A DNA stretch of 64,000 nucleotides, taken from the NCBI RefSeq assembly GCF_029626235.1, contig NZ_JARUBO010000005.1, forward strand, positions 1,396,501-1,460,500. Direction: 5' to 3'. This DNA is from Micromonospora sp. WMMD1120 (lineage in GTDB: Bacteria; Actinomycetota; Actinomycetes; Mycobacteriales; Micromonosporaceae). Below are positions 7,951 to 16,454 of the stretch, one piece after another; the stretch's first letter is position 1; each line of letters starts with the position of its first letter. The notes beneath the pieces were generated by a model. It was not told the DNA's origin. It did not search any database and worked only from the letters and a program-made list of their open reading frames with translations. The position numbers and the translations under genes were made by a program.

Positions 7951-8838
7951 TTACTCGTTCAGGAAGCCGGAGATGCGGTCGCGCAGGTCGGCGCGTTCCG
8001 ACCAGAGCACGCCCGGACGGTCGTACACGTGCAGGGTGGCCTGGGGCAGCGCGGCGGCGAGCCGTTCGGCGGTCTCGACCGGGTGCAGGTCGTCGCCCGC
8101 GCAACCGATCACCAGCGCCGGCGCGGTGACCGCCGCCAGGTCCCCGAGCCGCCGCAGCGGGGTTTTCCCGGCGAGGGTGGCCAGGTTCTCGGCCAGGCCG
8201 TCGCGGAGCAGGTGGTCGAGCCGCTGCCGCAGGTACGCCCAACCGGCGGGGGTGTTGCGCACCGCCGGGGGCAGTTCCAGCGAGACGACGTCGGCGACAA
8301 TCGCGGCGTCCCCGCTCTCCACCGCCGCCAGGAGGTCGGTGAAGCGTTCCTGGGCGATCGAGCCGCGTGGTTCGTCGAGCACCGCGGGCAGGAAGAACAC
8401 CAGTTTCTCGAAGCGCTCCGGGCTCTCCACGAGAAGTCGGCAGAGCGCGCCCGCGCCGAGACTCGCGCCGAACGCCCGGCTGGCTCCGCTCAGGTCGGCG
8501 ACGGCCCGCAGGTCACGGGCCAGGTCCAGGTAGTCCCACGGCCCGTCCGGCGCCTCGGACCGGCCGTGCCCACGGAACTGGAAGAACACCCGGCGACCGG
8601 TCACCCCGCTGCCGAACGGTCGGGTGGTGGCGATGCCGTTGCCCAGCCCGTGCGCGAACACGGTGACCGGATCACCGGCGCCGGTGACCAGCCGCTCCAG
8701 TCGTACGCCGTGCGGGGTGGTGACCAGGTCGGTGTCGGGTTCCGGCAGTGCCGGCCGACCGGTGCGCGGCCCTCCCGGGCCCGGCCCCCAGGTGCGGGGC
8801 CCGCTGTCCGGTGGAGGTGGCCAGCGAAAACCTCTCAC
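7951..8838 (-). CDS. Alpha/beta-fold hydrolase
   Basis: 295 residues with an N-terminal Pro/Gly-rich stretch of about 40 residues, then VFAHGLGNG (oxyanion region), nucleophile in AFGASLGAG (G-x-S-x-G), and GCAGDDLHPVE with the likely acid. The usual final catalytic histidine is not obvious (LHVYDRPGVLW), so activity is not certain. GTG at 8838 overlaps the stop of the DUF2516 gene (GTGA), which decides the start. It is the last gene of the regulator/HbhA/DUF2516 block. Confidence 0.83.
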   Translation of the reverse strand: MRGFRWPPPPDSGPRTWGPGPGGPRTGRPALPEPDTDLVTTPHGVRLERLVTGAGDPVTVFAHGLGNGIATTRPFGSGVTGRRVFFQFRGHGRSEAPDGPWDYLDLARDLRAVADLSGASRAFGASLGAGALCRLLVESPERFEKLVFFLPAVLDEPRGSIAQERFTDLLAAVESGDAAIVADVVSLELPPAVRNTPAGWAYLRQRLDHLLRDGLAENLATLAGKTPLRRLGDLAAVTAPALVIGCAGDDLHPVETAERLAAALPQATLHVYDRPGVLWSERADLRDRISGFLNE

Positions 8839-9149
8839 CAGAACCCTTTGCCGTCGCTCAGGTCGCGCAGACCGACCCGGACGTCGAGCAGGTAGATGAG
8901 CGCGGCGGCGATGCCGATCAGTCCGAAGAGGCTGATCGGACCGAAGCCGAGCAGGGTGAGCACGAGGCAGACCGCCAGGATGGCGATCCAACCGCCCTTG
9001 GGCAGCGTCCCGATTGCGGGGAAGGCGTCGGAGCGTTGCGTGATGGCGTGCACCAGCGCGACACCCTGGATGATCAGCGCGAAGACGAGCAGGATCAGCT
9101 CGATCACGTAGCGGACTTCGAACGCGAAGATCGGCGCGGCGTTGGCCAT
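8835..9149 (-). CDS. DUF2516 family membrane protein
   Basis: 104 residues with three predicted membrane spans (VRYVIELILLVFALIIQGVA, GWIAILAVCLVLTLLGF, ISLFGLIGIAAALIYLL) and a short polar tail. The family is common in actinobacteria next to hbhA (Rv0476 in M. tuberculosis). Function unknown. ATG at 9149 is 7 nt after TAAACT (9162-9157), a leaderless layout, so it has its own promoter beyond the hbhA terminator. Confidence 0.85.
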   Translation of the reverse strand: MANAAPIFAFEVRYVIELILLVFALIIQGVALVHAITQRSDAFPAIGTLPKGGWIAILAVCLVLTLLGFGPISLFGLIGIAAALIYLLDVRVGLRDLSDGKGFW

Positions 9150-9163
9150 GCCGGCAAGTTTAT

Positions 9164-9212
9164 GTCGACGCCCCCGGCTTCGTCCGACAAGGACGTCGCC
9201 GGGGGCGTCGAC
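9164..9212 (-). terminator. Stem-loop after the HbhA-like gene
   Basis: 15-bp perfect arms GTCGACGCCCCCGGC (9164-9178) and complement (9198-9212) with a 19-nt loop, 7 nt after the stop of the HbhA-like gene. GC-rich stem without a clear U-run. Confidence 0.7.
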
Positions 9213-9219
9213 ACCGCTC

Positions 9220-9879
9220 CTACTCGGCCGGCGGGCGGGTCCGCTTGGTGGCCCGGGGCAGCTTCGCCGAGGGGGTCTCGGTCTGCTTGGGCGCCTTCGG
9301 CGCGCGGGCGGCCTTCTTGACGGCGGCCGGCTTGGCCTCCGCGATCTCGGCCACCTCGGCCGGGGTCGGCGCCTCGGTCGGGGCCGACGGCGTGGCGGCG
9401 GTCGGGGCCTCGGTCGGCGTCGCGGCCTGGGTGGCCTCGATGTCGGCGTTGACCGTCTCGGCGGCCCCGAGCACACCGGCGCCGACGACCCGCTCACCAC
9501 GGGCGACGAGCGCGCCGTAGGCGGCGAACGCGCGCTCCTGGGCGGCCTGGGCCCCCGCAACCACCAGGGCGGCGTTGCGGGTCGCGGCGGCGCGCAGCTT
9601 GTCCAGGTCGGCCGCGTCCCGCAGCTTCGCGAGGTCGGCGGCGTCGCGGAGCTTGGCCAGGTCGGCCGATTCGCGGAGCTTGGCCAGGTCCAGCTCGGCG
9701 GCCTTCTGTCGCAGCTCGAAGCCGGTCAGCACGGCCTTGCCGCCGAGGTCGGCGACGACGCGGGTGCCGAGCACGCCGACCGTGGACGGCAGCTTCCGCA
9801 ACTGCTCGATGGCCAGTTCACCGGCGCCGGCAGCGGCGTAGATCGGGGCGGGGATACGGCTCGTCTTCGGCTCGCTCAT
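9220..9879 (-). CDS. HbhA-like (heparin-binding hemagglutinin-like) protein
   Basis: 219 residues. N-terminal 50 residues match the HbhA start (IYAAAGAGELAIEQLRKLP), then an alpha-helical region with four 9-residue units (LDLAKLRES, ADLAKLRDA twice, ADLDKLRAA, about residues 63-98), and a long C-terminal tail rich in Ala, Pro, Thr and Lys ending PRATKRTRPPAE. In mycobacteria HbhA is a surface adhesin whose Lys-rich tail binds heparan sulfate; here the tail is less Lys-rich, so glycan binding is doubtful. It lies between an XRE regulator (4-bp overlap) and DUF2516, as in M. tuberculosis Rv0474-Rv0476. Confidence 0.83.
   Translation of the reverse strand: MSEPKTSRIPAPIYAAAGAGELAIEQLRKLPSTVGVLGTRVVADLGGKAVLTGFELRQKAAELDLAKLRESADLAKLRDAADLAKLRDAADLDKLRAAATRNAALVVAGAQAAQERAFAAYGALVARGERVVGAGVLGAAETVNADIEATQAATPTEAPTAATPSAPTEAPTPAEVAEIAEAKPAAVKKAARAPKAPKQTETPSAKLPRATKRTRPPAE
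9593..9700 (-). repeat. Four tandem 27-bp coding repeats in the HbhA-like gene
   Basis: Units at 9593-9619, 9620-9646, 9647-9673 and 9674-9700 share the core AGCTTGNCCAGGTCGGCCGC (plus strand) with base changes; the last unit diverges in its second half. They encode the nonapeptide ADLAKLRDA-like units. Confidence 0.85.
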
Positions 9880-10439
9880 GACGTCTCCTTCTTCTGGGGG
9901 CTGCTGGTGCTGCCCGGGGCGGGAGCGGTGCCCGCCTCGGTGACGGCGATCGACTCGAGCACGGCCTCGGTCGGGGTGCCGGCTGCGGTGGTGGGGCCGG
10001 TGGCGGCCACGTTGGCCAGGTCGGCGGGCTGGGCGGCGGGGGCCGTGCCGGGCACCGTCGTGCTGGTGCCGGACGCCTCGGCCTGCGCCTCCGCCAGCCG
10101 GGTGTTCTCCCGGCGGAACGTTTCATAGATCTGGGTGAGCGACTGCTTCTGCGCCATGGTCAGGTCGGCGTCCACCGCGATGGCGGCGAGGACCCCGTGG
10201 CCCTCCTTGTCGTCGAGCAGGCCGGCGCGCAGGTACATCGCGGGGGTGGAGACCCGCAGCGCGCTCGCCAGTTGCTGGAGCACCTCCGCGCTGGGCTTGC
10301 GCAGGCCGCGCTCGATCTGGCTGAGGTACGGGTTGCTGACCCCCGCCTGCTCGGCGAGCTGCCGCAGCGAGATCTTGGCGTTACGGCGCAGATCGCGGAT
10401 GAACCCGCCGACATCGGGAAGGTCCTTCGGGGTGGCCAT
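9876..10439 (-). CDS. XRE-family HTH regulator (Rv0474-like)
   Basis: 187 residues. HTH_XRE domain at about residues 10-65 (DLRRNAKISLRQLAEQAG, NPYLSQIERGLRKPS), then a helical segment (MAQKQSLTQIYETFRRENTR) and an Ala/Thr/Pro-rich tail of about 60 residues. It overlaps the HbhA-like start (ATGA, 9876-9879), so the two are coexpressed, and it may control its own operon through the palindrome at 10483-10498. ATG at 10439 gives the standard spacing to the HTH; an upstream in-frame start exists at 10475. Confidence 0.88.
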   Translation of the reverse strand: MATPKDLPDVGGFIRDLRRNAKISLRQLAEQAGVSNPYLSQIERGLRKPSAEVLQQLASALRVSTPAMYLRAGLLDDKEGHGVLAAIAVDADLTMAQKQSLTQIYETFRRENTRLAEAQAEASGTSTTVPGTAPAAQPADLANVAATGPTTAAGTPTEAVLESIAVTEAGTAPAPGSTSSPQKKETS

Positions 10440-10482
10440 GGGTGCGACGTTAACCGACCCTGCTAGCTCCTGCAAGCAGAAC

Positions 10483-10498
10483 GCTAACCATAGTTAGC
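10483..10498. promoter_or_regulatory. Candidate operator palindrome in a divergent promoter region
   Basis: GCTAAC CATA GTTAGC, 6-bp perfect arms, 44 bp upstream of the XRE start and 54 bp upstream of the divergent hydrolase start. The position suits autoregulation by the XRE protein. Not experimentally linked. Confidence 0.45.
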
Positions 10499-10551
10499 AA
10501 GGTCTCAGCAACCCGTTTGCGCGCCGCCCACCCGATCCGTACGGTCCGATC

Positions 10552-11349
10552 GTGCAAAGGATCACTGTCAACGGAGCAAGCATCGCGTACGACGAGGCCG
10601 GCAGCGGCTCGCCGGTCGTCCTGCTGCACGCCGGCATCGCCGACCGGCGGATGTGGCGCGCGCAGCTGCCCGTGCTCGCCACCCGGCACCGGGTGATCGT
10701 TCCGGACCTGCGCGGTTACGGCGACTCGGAGCTGCCGACGACCCCGTTCGCGCACCACGACGACGTGGCCGGGTTGCTGGACGCGCTCGACCTGCCCCGG
10801 GCCGCCCTGGTCGGTTGTTCCTTCGGCGGGTCGGTCGCCATCGACACCGCGCTGGCCCACCCGCACCGGGTGAGCGCGCTCGCGCTGTTCGGCGCGGCCG
10901 TCTCCGGCAACGAGTGGTCCGAGCAGACGAACGACCTCTGGGACGACCTGGTCGGCGAGGTCGACCCCGACGACTTCGTGGCCGGCGCGGCCGGCGAGGT
11001 GCGGTTCTGGGTGGTCGGCCCGGGACGCCGGCCGCAGGACGTCGACAGCGGGCTGATCGCGTTCGCCCAGGAGATGGACCAGCGCGCCCTCGCCGCCGAA
11101 CTGGCGCTCGGCGCGGTCGAGGTGGGCGAGCTGACGCCACCGGCGATCGGCCGGCTCGGCGAGCTGACGGTGCCCGTCCTGGTCACCGCCGGCGCCGCCG
11201 ACGTGCCGGACATCAGCCGGCTCGCCGACCGGATCGCCGCCGAGGTCCCCGGCGCGGTGCGCCTGCCCGACGTGCCGGACGCCGCGCACCTGCTACCACT
11301 GGAGCGCCCGGAGCCGGTCAACGCGGCTCTGCTCGACTTCCTGGGCTGA
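10552..11349 (+). CDS. Alpha/beta hydrolase (3-oxoadipate enol-lactonase-like fold)
   Basis: 265 residues. LLHAGIADRRMW (oxyanion region), nucleophile in VGCSFGGSVA (S at about residue 90), and catalytic histidine in DVPDAAHLLPLERP near the C-terminus; all three catalytic elements are present. The substrate is unknown. GTG at 10552 lies 6 nt after TACGGT (10540-10545), which fits a leaderless transcript. Confidence 0.88.
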   Translation: MQRITVNGASIAYDEAGSGSPVVLLHAGIADRRMWRAQLPVLATRHRVIVPDLRGYGDSELPTTPFAHHDDVAGLLDALDLPRAALVGCSFGGSVAIDTALAHPHRVSALALFGAAVSGNEWSEQTNDLWDDLVGEVDPDDFVAGAAGEVRFWVVGPGRRPQDVDSGLIAFAQEMDQRALAAELALGAVEVGELTPPAIGRLGELTVPVLVTAGAADVPDISRLADRIAAEVPGAVRLPDVPDAAHLLPLERPEPVNAALLDFLG

Positions 11350-11463
11350 ACCGACTCCGCCCGGCGTCCCGGGTTGCCCGGCCGTGCCCGCCTCCCGGGC
11401 CGATGACGGTCGGGCCATGCCCCTCCTCCATCCAGCCGGATCGCGCCGGCCCGGGAGCGGACG

Positions 11464-12423
11464 TCACCAGAGCGGGCGGACCGCCCCGACCGGGACGCCG
11501 CCGCCGAACAGCGGCAACTCGGCGTACTCGGTCAGCACCGGCGCGTCCACCCCCAGCCGGCGCAGCGCGGACACCAGCACCGGCATCCGGGCCCGGTCGG
11601 CGCCATCGTCGATCTTGAGGGCGACGGCGCCGACGCCCGGCAGCGCCACCGCGAGCACACCCTCCGCGCCGACCTTGGCCAGCAGGCCCGGGACGCCGCG
11701 CATCAACCGGGTGTCGTCGGCCTGGGTGCCACCGACGATTTCCGGGTACGCCCGCATGGCGTCGGCCACCGTGCGCGGCACCGACCCGGGATCGGCGTCG
11801 ACCAGCCGGAGGTACGCGCCGGCCAGGCCGGTCAGCGACACCGCGAGCACCGGGGCGCCGCAACCGTCCACGCCCACCGCGGCGGCCTGCTCACCGGTGA
11901 ACTCCTCGATGGTGGCCCGCAACCGCTGCTGGAGCGGGTGTTCCGGGCGCCAGTAGCCCGCCAGCGGCCAACCGGCGGCCGCGCAGGTCAGCAGCATCCC
12001 GCTGTGCTTGCCAGAGCAGTTCATCTGCACCCGGGTGGGGCCGCCTCCGGCGCGCAGCACCGCCTCCCGGGCGGCCTCGCCCACCGGCAGGTCGGGCGGA
12101 CAGTGCAGCGCCGACGCGTCCAGCCCGGCGCGCCCCAGCAACGCGGCGACCCGGGCCAGGTGAAAGTCCTCGCCCGCGTGACTCGCGGACACCAACGCCA
12201 CGTCGGCCGGATCGGTCAGCGCCAGGCCGGCCCGGAGCATCCCGATCGTCTGCATCGGCTTGCTCGCCGAACGGGGGAAGACCGGCGAGGTCACGTCCCC
12301 GGCCGAGGCCACCACCGATCCGGCGGCGTCCAGCACCACCACCGAGCCACGGTGCGCGCCCTCCACGAACCCCGACCGGACCACCTCGGCGAGCGGCGCG
12401 CCGCCCTCGTACGTCTTCGTCAC
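11464..12423 (-). CDS. L-asparaginase II family protein
   Basis: 319 residues over the whole Asparaginase_II family: FPRSASKPMQTIGM (S-x-x-K), HAGEDFHL, NCSGKHSGML and the C-terminal IDDGADRARMPVL. The bacterial members are thought to deamidate asparagine, in the cytoplasm. GTG at 12423 (MTKTYEGGAP) is chosen because TACCGT (12436-12431) lies 7 nt before it. The open frame continues to 12981 but that part overlaps the next gene. Confidence 0.87.
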   Translation of the reverse strand: MTKTYEGGAPLAEVVRSGFVEGAHRGSVVVLDAAGSVVASAGDVTSPVFPRSASKPMQTIGMLRAGLALTDPADVALVSASHAGEDFHLARVAALLGRAGLDASALHCPPDLPVGEAAREAVLRAGGGPTRVQMNCSGKHSGMLLTCAAAGWPLAGYWRPEHPLQQRLRATIEEFTGEQAAAVGVDGCGAPVLAVSLTGLAGAYLRLVDADPGSVPRTVADAMRAYPEIVGGTQADDTRLMRGVPGLLAKVGAEGVLAVALPGVGAVALKIDDGADRARMPVLVSALRRLGVDAPVLTEYAELPLFGGGVPVGAVRPLW

Positions 12424-12518
12424 GAGCTGGACGGTACCGACGGCGTGAGGGTGCCCGACGGCGGGGTGACCAGGGGATCCACCGCTCGGGTGACAGGGGC
12501 GCGGGCCGGGGGGCGACC

Positions 12519-13346
12519 TTACAGCCCGAGCAGCTCGCGGGCCTCGGCGGTGGTCAATGGCGGACGCTGGGCGAGCTGGGCGAAGCCCACCGCGCGGGCG
12601 ACCAGTTGCATGTTGGACTCCACCGGGCGACCCTTCGCGTACGTCACCGTGTCCTCCATGCCGACCCGCAGGTGCCCACCGGTGGACAGCGCGGCCAGCA
12701 GCACCGGGATCGTGCTCCGGCCGATGCCGGTGGCCGAGAACGTGGTGCCCTCGGGCAGGTCGCGCAACATCCGGTGGGCCGCGACGAGCGTCTCGGTGGT
12801 GCCCGGCATGCCCCCCGGAACCCCCATCACGAAGTCGACGTGCACGTGCCCGCCGGCTGGGAGGCCGTACCTGCCGAGCAGTCTCTGCAACGCGGAGAGG
12901 TGACCGAGGTCGAAGATCTCGTACTCCGGAACGATCCCGCGGTCCTGCATGCGGGTGTGCAGGTCGACGATGAACTCCCAACGGTTGAGGAAGACGTCGT
13001 CACCGAAGTTGACGGTGCCCATCGTGCAGGACGCCATGTCCGGCCGCGCGTCGAGGACGGCGAGCCGGGCGGCCTCCGGGTCGGTCACGGCCCCGCCGGA
13101 GGAGAGCTGCACGATCAGGTCGGTGCTCTCCCGCAACGCCGCGACGGTGTCCGCCAGCCGCACCGGGTCGAGGGTCGGCCGGGCCTCGTCGTCGCGGATG
13201 TGGACGTGGATCACGGCGGCGCCGAGCGCCTCGCACTCCTTGGCGGTGAGCAGCAGCTCGTCGAGGGTCACCGGCAGCGCCGGCACCTCCGCCTTGGCCG
13301 ACTCGGCACCGGTCGGGGCCACCGTGATCAACGTCCCTGTCGTCAT
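12519..13346 (-). CDS. 3-keto-5-aminohexanoate cleavage family protein (BKACE, DUF849)
   Basis: 275 residues, the typical length. Metal-ligand histidines in AAVIHVHIRDDEARP (about residues 44-58) and GHVHVDFVMGV, and the product-binding GIGRSTIP region. BKACE enzymes condense a beta-keto acid with acetyl-CoA to give acetoacetate and a CoA ester; the specific keto acid cannot be read here. ATG at 13346 is 7 nt after TAGGAT (13359-13354). Next gene on the same strand starts 22 bp upstream with its stop, without clear operon coupling. Confidence 0.9.
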   Translation of the reverse strand: MTTGTLITVAPTGAESAKAEVPALPVTLDELLLTAKECEALGAAVIHVHIRDDEARPTLDPVRLADTVAALRESTDLIVQLSSGGAVTDPEAARLAVLDARPDMASCTMGTVNFGDDVFLNRWEFIVDLHTRMQDRGIVPEYEIFDLGHLSALQRLLGRYGLPAGGHVHVDFVMGVPGGMPGTTETLVAAHRMLRDLPEGTTFSATGIGRSTIPVLLAALSTGGHLRVGMEDTVTYAKGRPVESNMQLVARAVGFAQLAQRPPLTTAEARELLGL

Positions 13347-13368
13347 GCCGGCGATCCTAGACGCCGGG

Positions 13369-14481
13369 TCAGGATGGGTCGATCGCCGCCGCGGTCGCGC
13401 CGACGAGCAGTGCCGCGTCGTCCGGAACGTTCCGCTTGACCACCGCGAGGGCCACCTGACCCAGCTCGTGGTGCAGCACCGCGGTGCCGACGAAGCCGAC
13501 CGTCCGACCGTCGAGGGTCACCGGCGTGCCGGCCGTCGGCGGCTGATCGGTGGTCACCCCGTCCAGGTGCAGCAGGACGAGGCGACGCGGCGGCCGGCCC
13601 ATGTTGTGCACCCGGGCCACCGTCTCCTGACCCCGGTAGCAGCCCTTGTCGAGGTGCACCGCGGGCCCGATCAGGTCGACCTCAGCGGGAATGGTCCGGT
13701 GGTCGGTGTCCACCCCGACCCGGGGTCGGCGGGCGGCCACCCGGATCGCCTCGTACGCCCAGAGCCCCGCGACCGGCACCCCGGCGCCCCGCAGCTCCGC
13801 CACCACCTGGTCCATCGCCGACCGGGGCACCAGCAGGTCCACCCCGATCGGGCCGCGTCGGGCCCAGCCGCCGACCGGCAGCGGGCGGACGTCGTACCGA
13901 ACACTCGCCCGCTGCGGCACGGCGCCGGCGGCGAACTTCGGACCGGGCACCGCGACCAGGTCCGGTTCGGCGAGCCCGGTCACGCCGAGCGTGCCCAGCG
14001 CCTCCGTCGCCGCCGGCCCGACCAGCGACAGCAGCGCCCGCTCGGCGGTCGCGTCGCGCGGCTCGACCTTGGTGAAGAAGCGCATCTTCTCCAGGTACGT
14101 CAGCAGGCCCTCGGTCGCCCCCGGTTCGGTGTCCAGCCAGGCGGTCTCGCCGTCCTCCGCGACCACCGCGTGCTGCTCCACGTGGCCGTGCGGCGACAGC
14201 ACCAGCAGCTCGGTGCCCTCCCCGGCGGCCAGCGCGCTCAGGTGCTGCGAGGTGATCGTGTGCAACCACCCGGCCCGCTCCTCGCCGGGGACCGCGACGA
14301 CCCCGCGGTGTGACCTGTCGACGAGGCCGACAGCGGTGTCGAGGATGCGCTGCTCCCGCAGCGGGTCACCGTAGTGCGCGGCCACCCCGCGCACCCCGGC
14401 GGCGACGTGCGCCGGGTCCGGCTGGTCCCGGCTGGCCTCGTCGATGCTCTCGACGGCCACCGCCCCGGCGATGTCGATCAT
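13369..14481 (-). CDS. ygfZ: YgfZ/GcvT-like folate-binding protein
   Basis: 370 residues. The family signature K-G-C-Y-x-G-Q-E is present (LDKGCYRGQETVARVHNMG, about residues 269-287), within a GcvT-like fold that binds tetrahydrofolate. YgfZ/IBA57 proteins help maturation or repair of some Fe-S proteins. It overlaps the Fur-type gene upstream (ATGA, 14478-14481), so both are cotranscribed. The equivalent M. tuberculosis gene (Rv0811c) is divergent to an aminodeoxychorismate lyase-like gene, as here. Confidence 0.92.
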   Translation of the reverse strand: MIDIAGAVAVESIDEASRDQPDPAHVAAGVRGVAAHYGDPLREQRILDTAVGLVDRSHRGVVAVPGEERAGWLHTITSQHLSALAAGEGTELLVLSPHGHVEQHAVVAEDGETAWLDTEPGATEGLLTYLEKMRFFTKVEPRDATAERALLSLVGPAATEALGTLGVTGLAEPDLVAVPGPKFAAGAVPQRASVRYDVRPLPVGGWARRGPIGVDLLVPRSAMDQVVAELRGAGVPVAGLWAYEAIRVAARRPRVGVDTDHRTIPAEVDLIGPAVHLDKGCYRGQETVARVHNMGRPPRRLVLLHLDGVTTDQPPTAGTPVTLDGRTVGFVGTAVLHHELGQVALAVVKRNVPDDAALLVGATAAAIDPS

Positions 14482-14906
14482 TTGTCGTCCCCGTTCGCGC
14501 AGCGTCCGCAGACGCCGAAGAGTGATACGTGCCCGATGTCCACCCGGAACCCGCGCTGCACGGCCAACTGGTCGACGAGCGGGCCGAGCAGCTCCGGATC
14601 GATCTCGTCGATCGCTCCGCAGTCCCGGCAGACCAGGTGGACGTGTTGGTGCTCACCTGCCGCGTGGTAGGTGGGCGAGCCGTGCGACAGGTGCGTGTGG
14701 GTGACCAGACCGAGTCGTTCCAGCAGCTCGAGCGTGCGGTAGATGGTGGTGATGTTGACGCCGGCGGCGACCTCCCGCACGGCGGTGTGCACCTGCTCCG
14801 GCGTGGCGTGCCCCAGATCGAGCACCGCCTGGAGGACGAGCTGCCGCTGGGCTGTCAGCCGCAGCCCACGGGCCCGGAGCATTTCCGCGAGGGAGGATTC
14901 GGACAC
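14478..14906 (-). CDS. Fur-family regulator (Zur/FurB-like)
   Basis: 142 residues. Winged helix (TAQRQLVLQAVLDLGHATPE, NITTIYRTLELLERLGLV) and metal sites: HQHVHLVCRDCG and CGRCA near the C-terminus, giving two CxxC pairs for structural zinc. The family senses Zn, Fe, Ni or peroxide; this set fits Zur/FurB best, but the metal is not certain. GTG at 14906 is 6 nt after TATGAT (14918-14913). It leads a two-gene operon with ygfZ. Confidence 0.88.
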   Translation of the reverse strand: MSESSLAEMLRARGLRLTAQRQLVLQAVLDLGHATPEQVHTAVREVAAGVNITTIYRTLELLERLGLVTHTHLSHGSPTYHAAGEHQHVHLVCRDCGAIDEIDPELLGPLVDQLAVQRGFRVDIGHVSLFGVCGRCANGDDK

Positions 14907-14975
14907 CGTCCGATCATAGTTCGGCCGCCCGACCGGGTCGTGCCGCGCGCTCGACCGCCACTACGCTCGACGGTC

Positions 14976-15854
14976 ATGGTGAGGTCGCCCGTCGGGCACA
15001 CATCGGGCAGCCCGTCCGCACGGATCGCCGTGCTGGGGCGCGGCCCGGTCCCGGCCCGCGACCCCGTGCTGCGCGCCGACGACCTCGGCGTGCTGCACGG
15101 CGACGGCCTCTTCGAGACGATGCACCTGCGCGACGGCCGGCCGTGGCTGCGCGACGAGCACCTTGCCCGCCTGGTCGCGGCGGCCACCGCGGTCGAGCTG
15201 GCCCTGCCCCCCACCGCCGCGCTCGTCGACCTGCTCGACGAGGTACGGAAGGGCTGGCCAGCACAGGTGGAGGGGGCACTGCGACTGGTGTGCACGCGGG
15301 GCCCGGAGGCCGGCGGCCCGCCGACCGTCTACGCCACGCTGGCCGAGGTGCCGGCGACCTCCCGGGCGACCCGCCGCGACGGCATCGCGGTGGCGACCCT
15401 GCCGCTGGGGGTGCCGGCCGCCGCCCGCGCCGGGCTGACCTGGCTGCCCGCCGGCGTCAAATCCACGTCGTACGCGGTCAACAGCGCCGCCCGCCGCTGG
15501 GCCCGCCGCACAGGAGTGGACGACGTCCTGTGGACCTCATCCGACGGTTACGCGTTGGAGGGGCCCACAGCGAGTGTGGTGTGGCTCACCGCCGGCACGC
15601 TCTGCACGGTTCCCGCCGCCGGCACCGGCATCCTCCCCGGCACGACGGCGGCCTGGCTGCTCGCGCACGCCGCCGAGCTGGGCCTGGACGCCGCCGAGCG
15701 GATGGTCGCCCCCGCCGAGCTGCACGCCGCCGACGGGGTGTGGTTCACCTCGTCGCTGCGCGGCGCCGCCGAGGTGCACACGCTGGACGGGGTGCGCCGG
15801 GCGCGTTGCCCGCGCACCCCCGACGTGCAGGCGCTGCTGGGTTTCCCGGTCTAG
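14976..15854 (+). CDS. Aminodeoxychorismate lyase-like, class IV aminotransferase
   Basis: 292 residues. PLP fold type IV: HGDGLFETMHLRDGRPW at the N-terminus, the PLP lysine in LPAGVKSTSYAVN, and LEGPTASVVWLTAGTLCTVP plus GILPGTTAAWLL in the cofactor phosphate region. Likely 4-amino-4-deoxychorismate lyase (p-aminobenzoate synthesis) or a D-amino/branched-chain aminotransferase relative. ATG at 14976 lies 8 nt after TACGCT (14962-14967). Corresponds in position to Rv0812. Confidence 0.88.
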   Translation: MVRSPVGHTSGSPSARIAVLGRGPVPARDPVLRADDLGVLHGDGLFETMHLRDGRPWLRDEHLARLVAAATAVELALPPTAALVDLLDEVRKGWPAQVEGALRLVCTRGPEAGGPPTVYATLAEVPATSRATRRDGIAVATLPLGVPAAARAGLTWLPAGVKSTSYAVNSAARRWARRTGVDDVLWTSSDGYALEGPTASVVWLTAGTLCTVPAAGTGILPGTTAAWLLAHAAELGLDAAERMVAPAELHAADGVWFTSSLRGAAEVHTLDGVRRARCPRTPDVQALLGFPV

Positions 15855-16454
15855 TCAGCCGCCGACCCGGACGAGCCGGGCGGAGAGGTGCGGGCTGAGC
15901 CCGTGCCCCATGGCCGCCATCTCCTGCGCGTAGAGCAGCGCGCCCTCGACGATGCCGAAGAGCCGGTGCCCGCCGGTGACCTCCTTGGCGGTCGGCGTCC
16001 GGACCACCGCGTCGGTGGCGAACTCGACCTGCGTGCCGGTGCGCTTGCCGAGGTGCAGCTCCATCACCCCGGTCGGGGTGGTCAGCAGCGCCTCCAGCTC
16101 GTCGGTCGCCCGACCGTCCACCAGCACCGGCCGCCACCAGCCGACCTCCCGGCCGCCCGGACGGACCGGCCTGCTCTGCTCGTCCAGGATCCAGGCACGC
16201 GACTCGTAGTGCAGGAACGGTCGGCCGTCGTGGCTGATCCGGATCTCCTGCGCGTAGTCGAAGTCCTCGATCGTGGGGAAACCACCCTTACCCCGACCCC
16301 GCCAGAGGCCGATGTACGGCAGCAGACCGTCGAGCGCGGGGTGCAGCTTCGGCCCGACCCGCAGGTCGTAGGTCTCCTCGAACGGGTACTCCTCGACCGG
16401 CGGCGCGTTCAACCACGGAGGCTGCAAGGGGTTCTCGTCGCTCACCAGTGTCAC
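15855..16454 (-). CDS. Nitrobindin-like FABP-family protein (peroxynitrite isomerase family)
   Basis: 199 residues. The N-terminal barrel motif GLWRGRGKGGFPTIEDFDYA (G-x-W-x-G-x-G) is the nitrobindin heme-pocket signature. Mycobacterial members bind heme and isomerise peroxynitrite; this protein probably does the same, inferred from family. GTG at 16454 is preferred over TTG at 16457 because it overlaps the stop of the 34-residue ORF upstream (GTGA). Its stop is directly adjacent to, and convergent with, the lyase-like gene. Confidence 0.85.
   Translation of the reverse strand: MTLVSDENPLQPPWLNAPPVEEYPFEETYDLRVGPKLHPALDGLLPYIGLWRGRGKGGFPTIEDFDYAQEIRISHDGRPFLHYESRAWILDEQSRPVRPGGREVGWWRPVLVDGRATDELEALLTTPTGVMELHLGKRTGTQVEFATDAVVRTPTAKEVTGGHRLFGIVEGALLYAQEMAAMGHGLSPHLSARLVRVGG

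Noticed and set aside
9593..9700. Tandem repeats as a possible CRISPR
   Set aside because: Units are 27 bp with no spacers and lie in frame in the HbhA-like gene.
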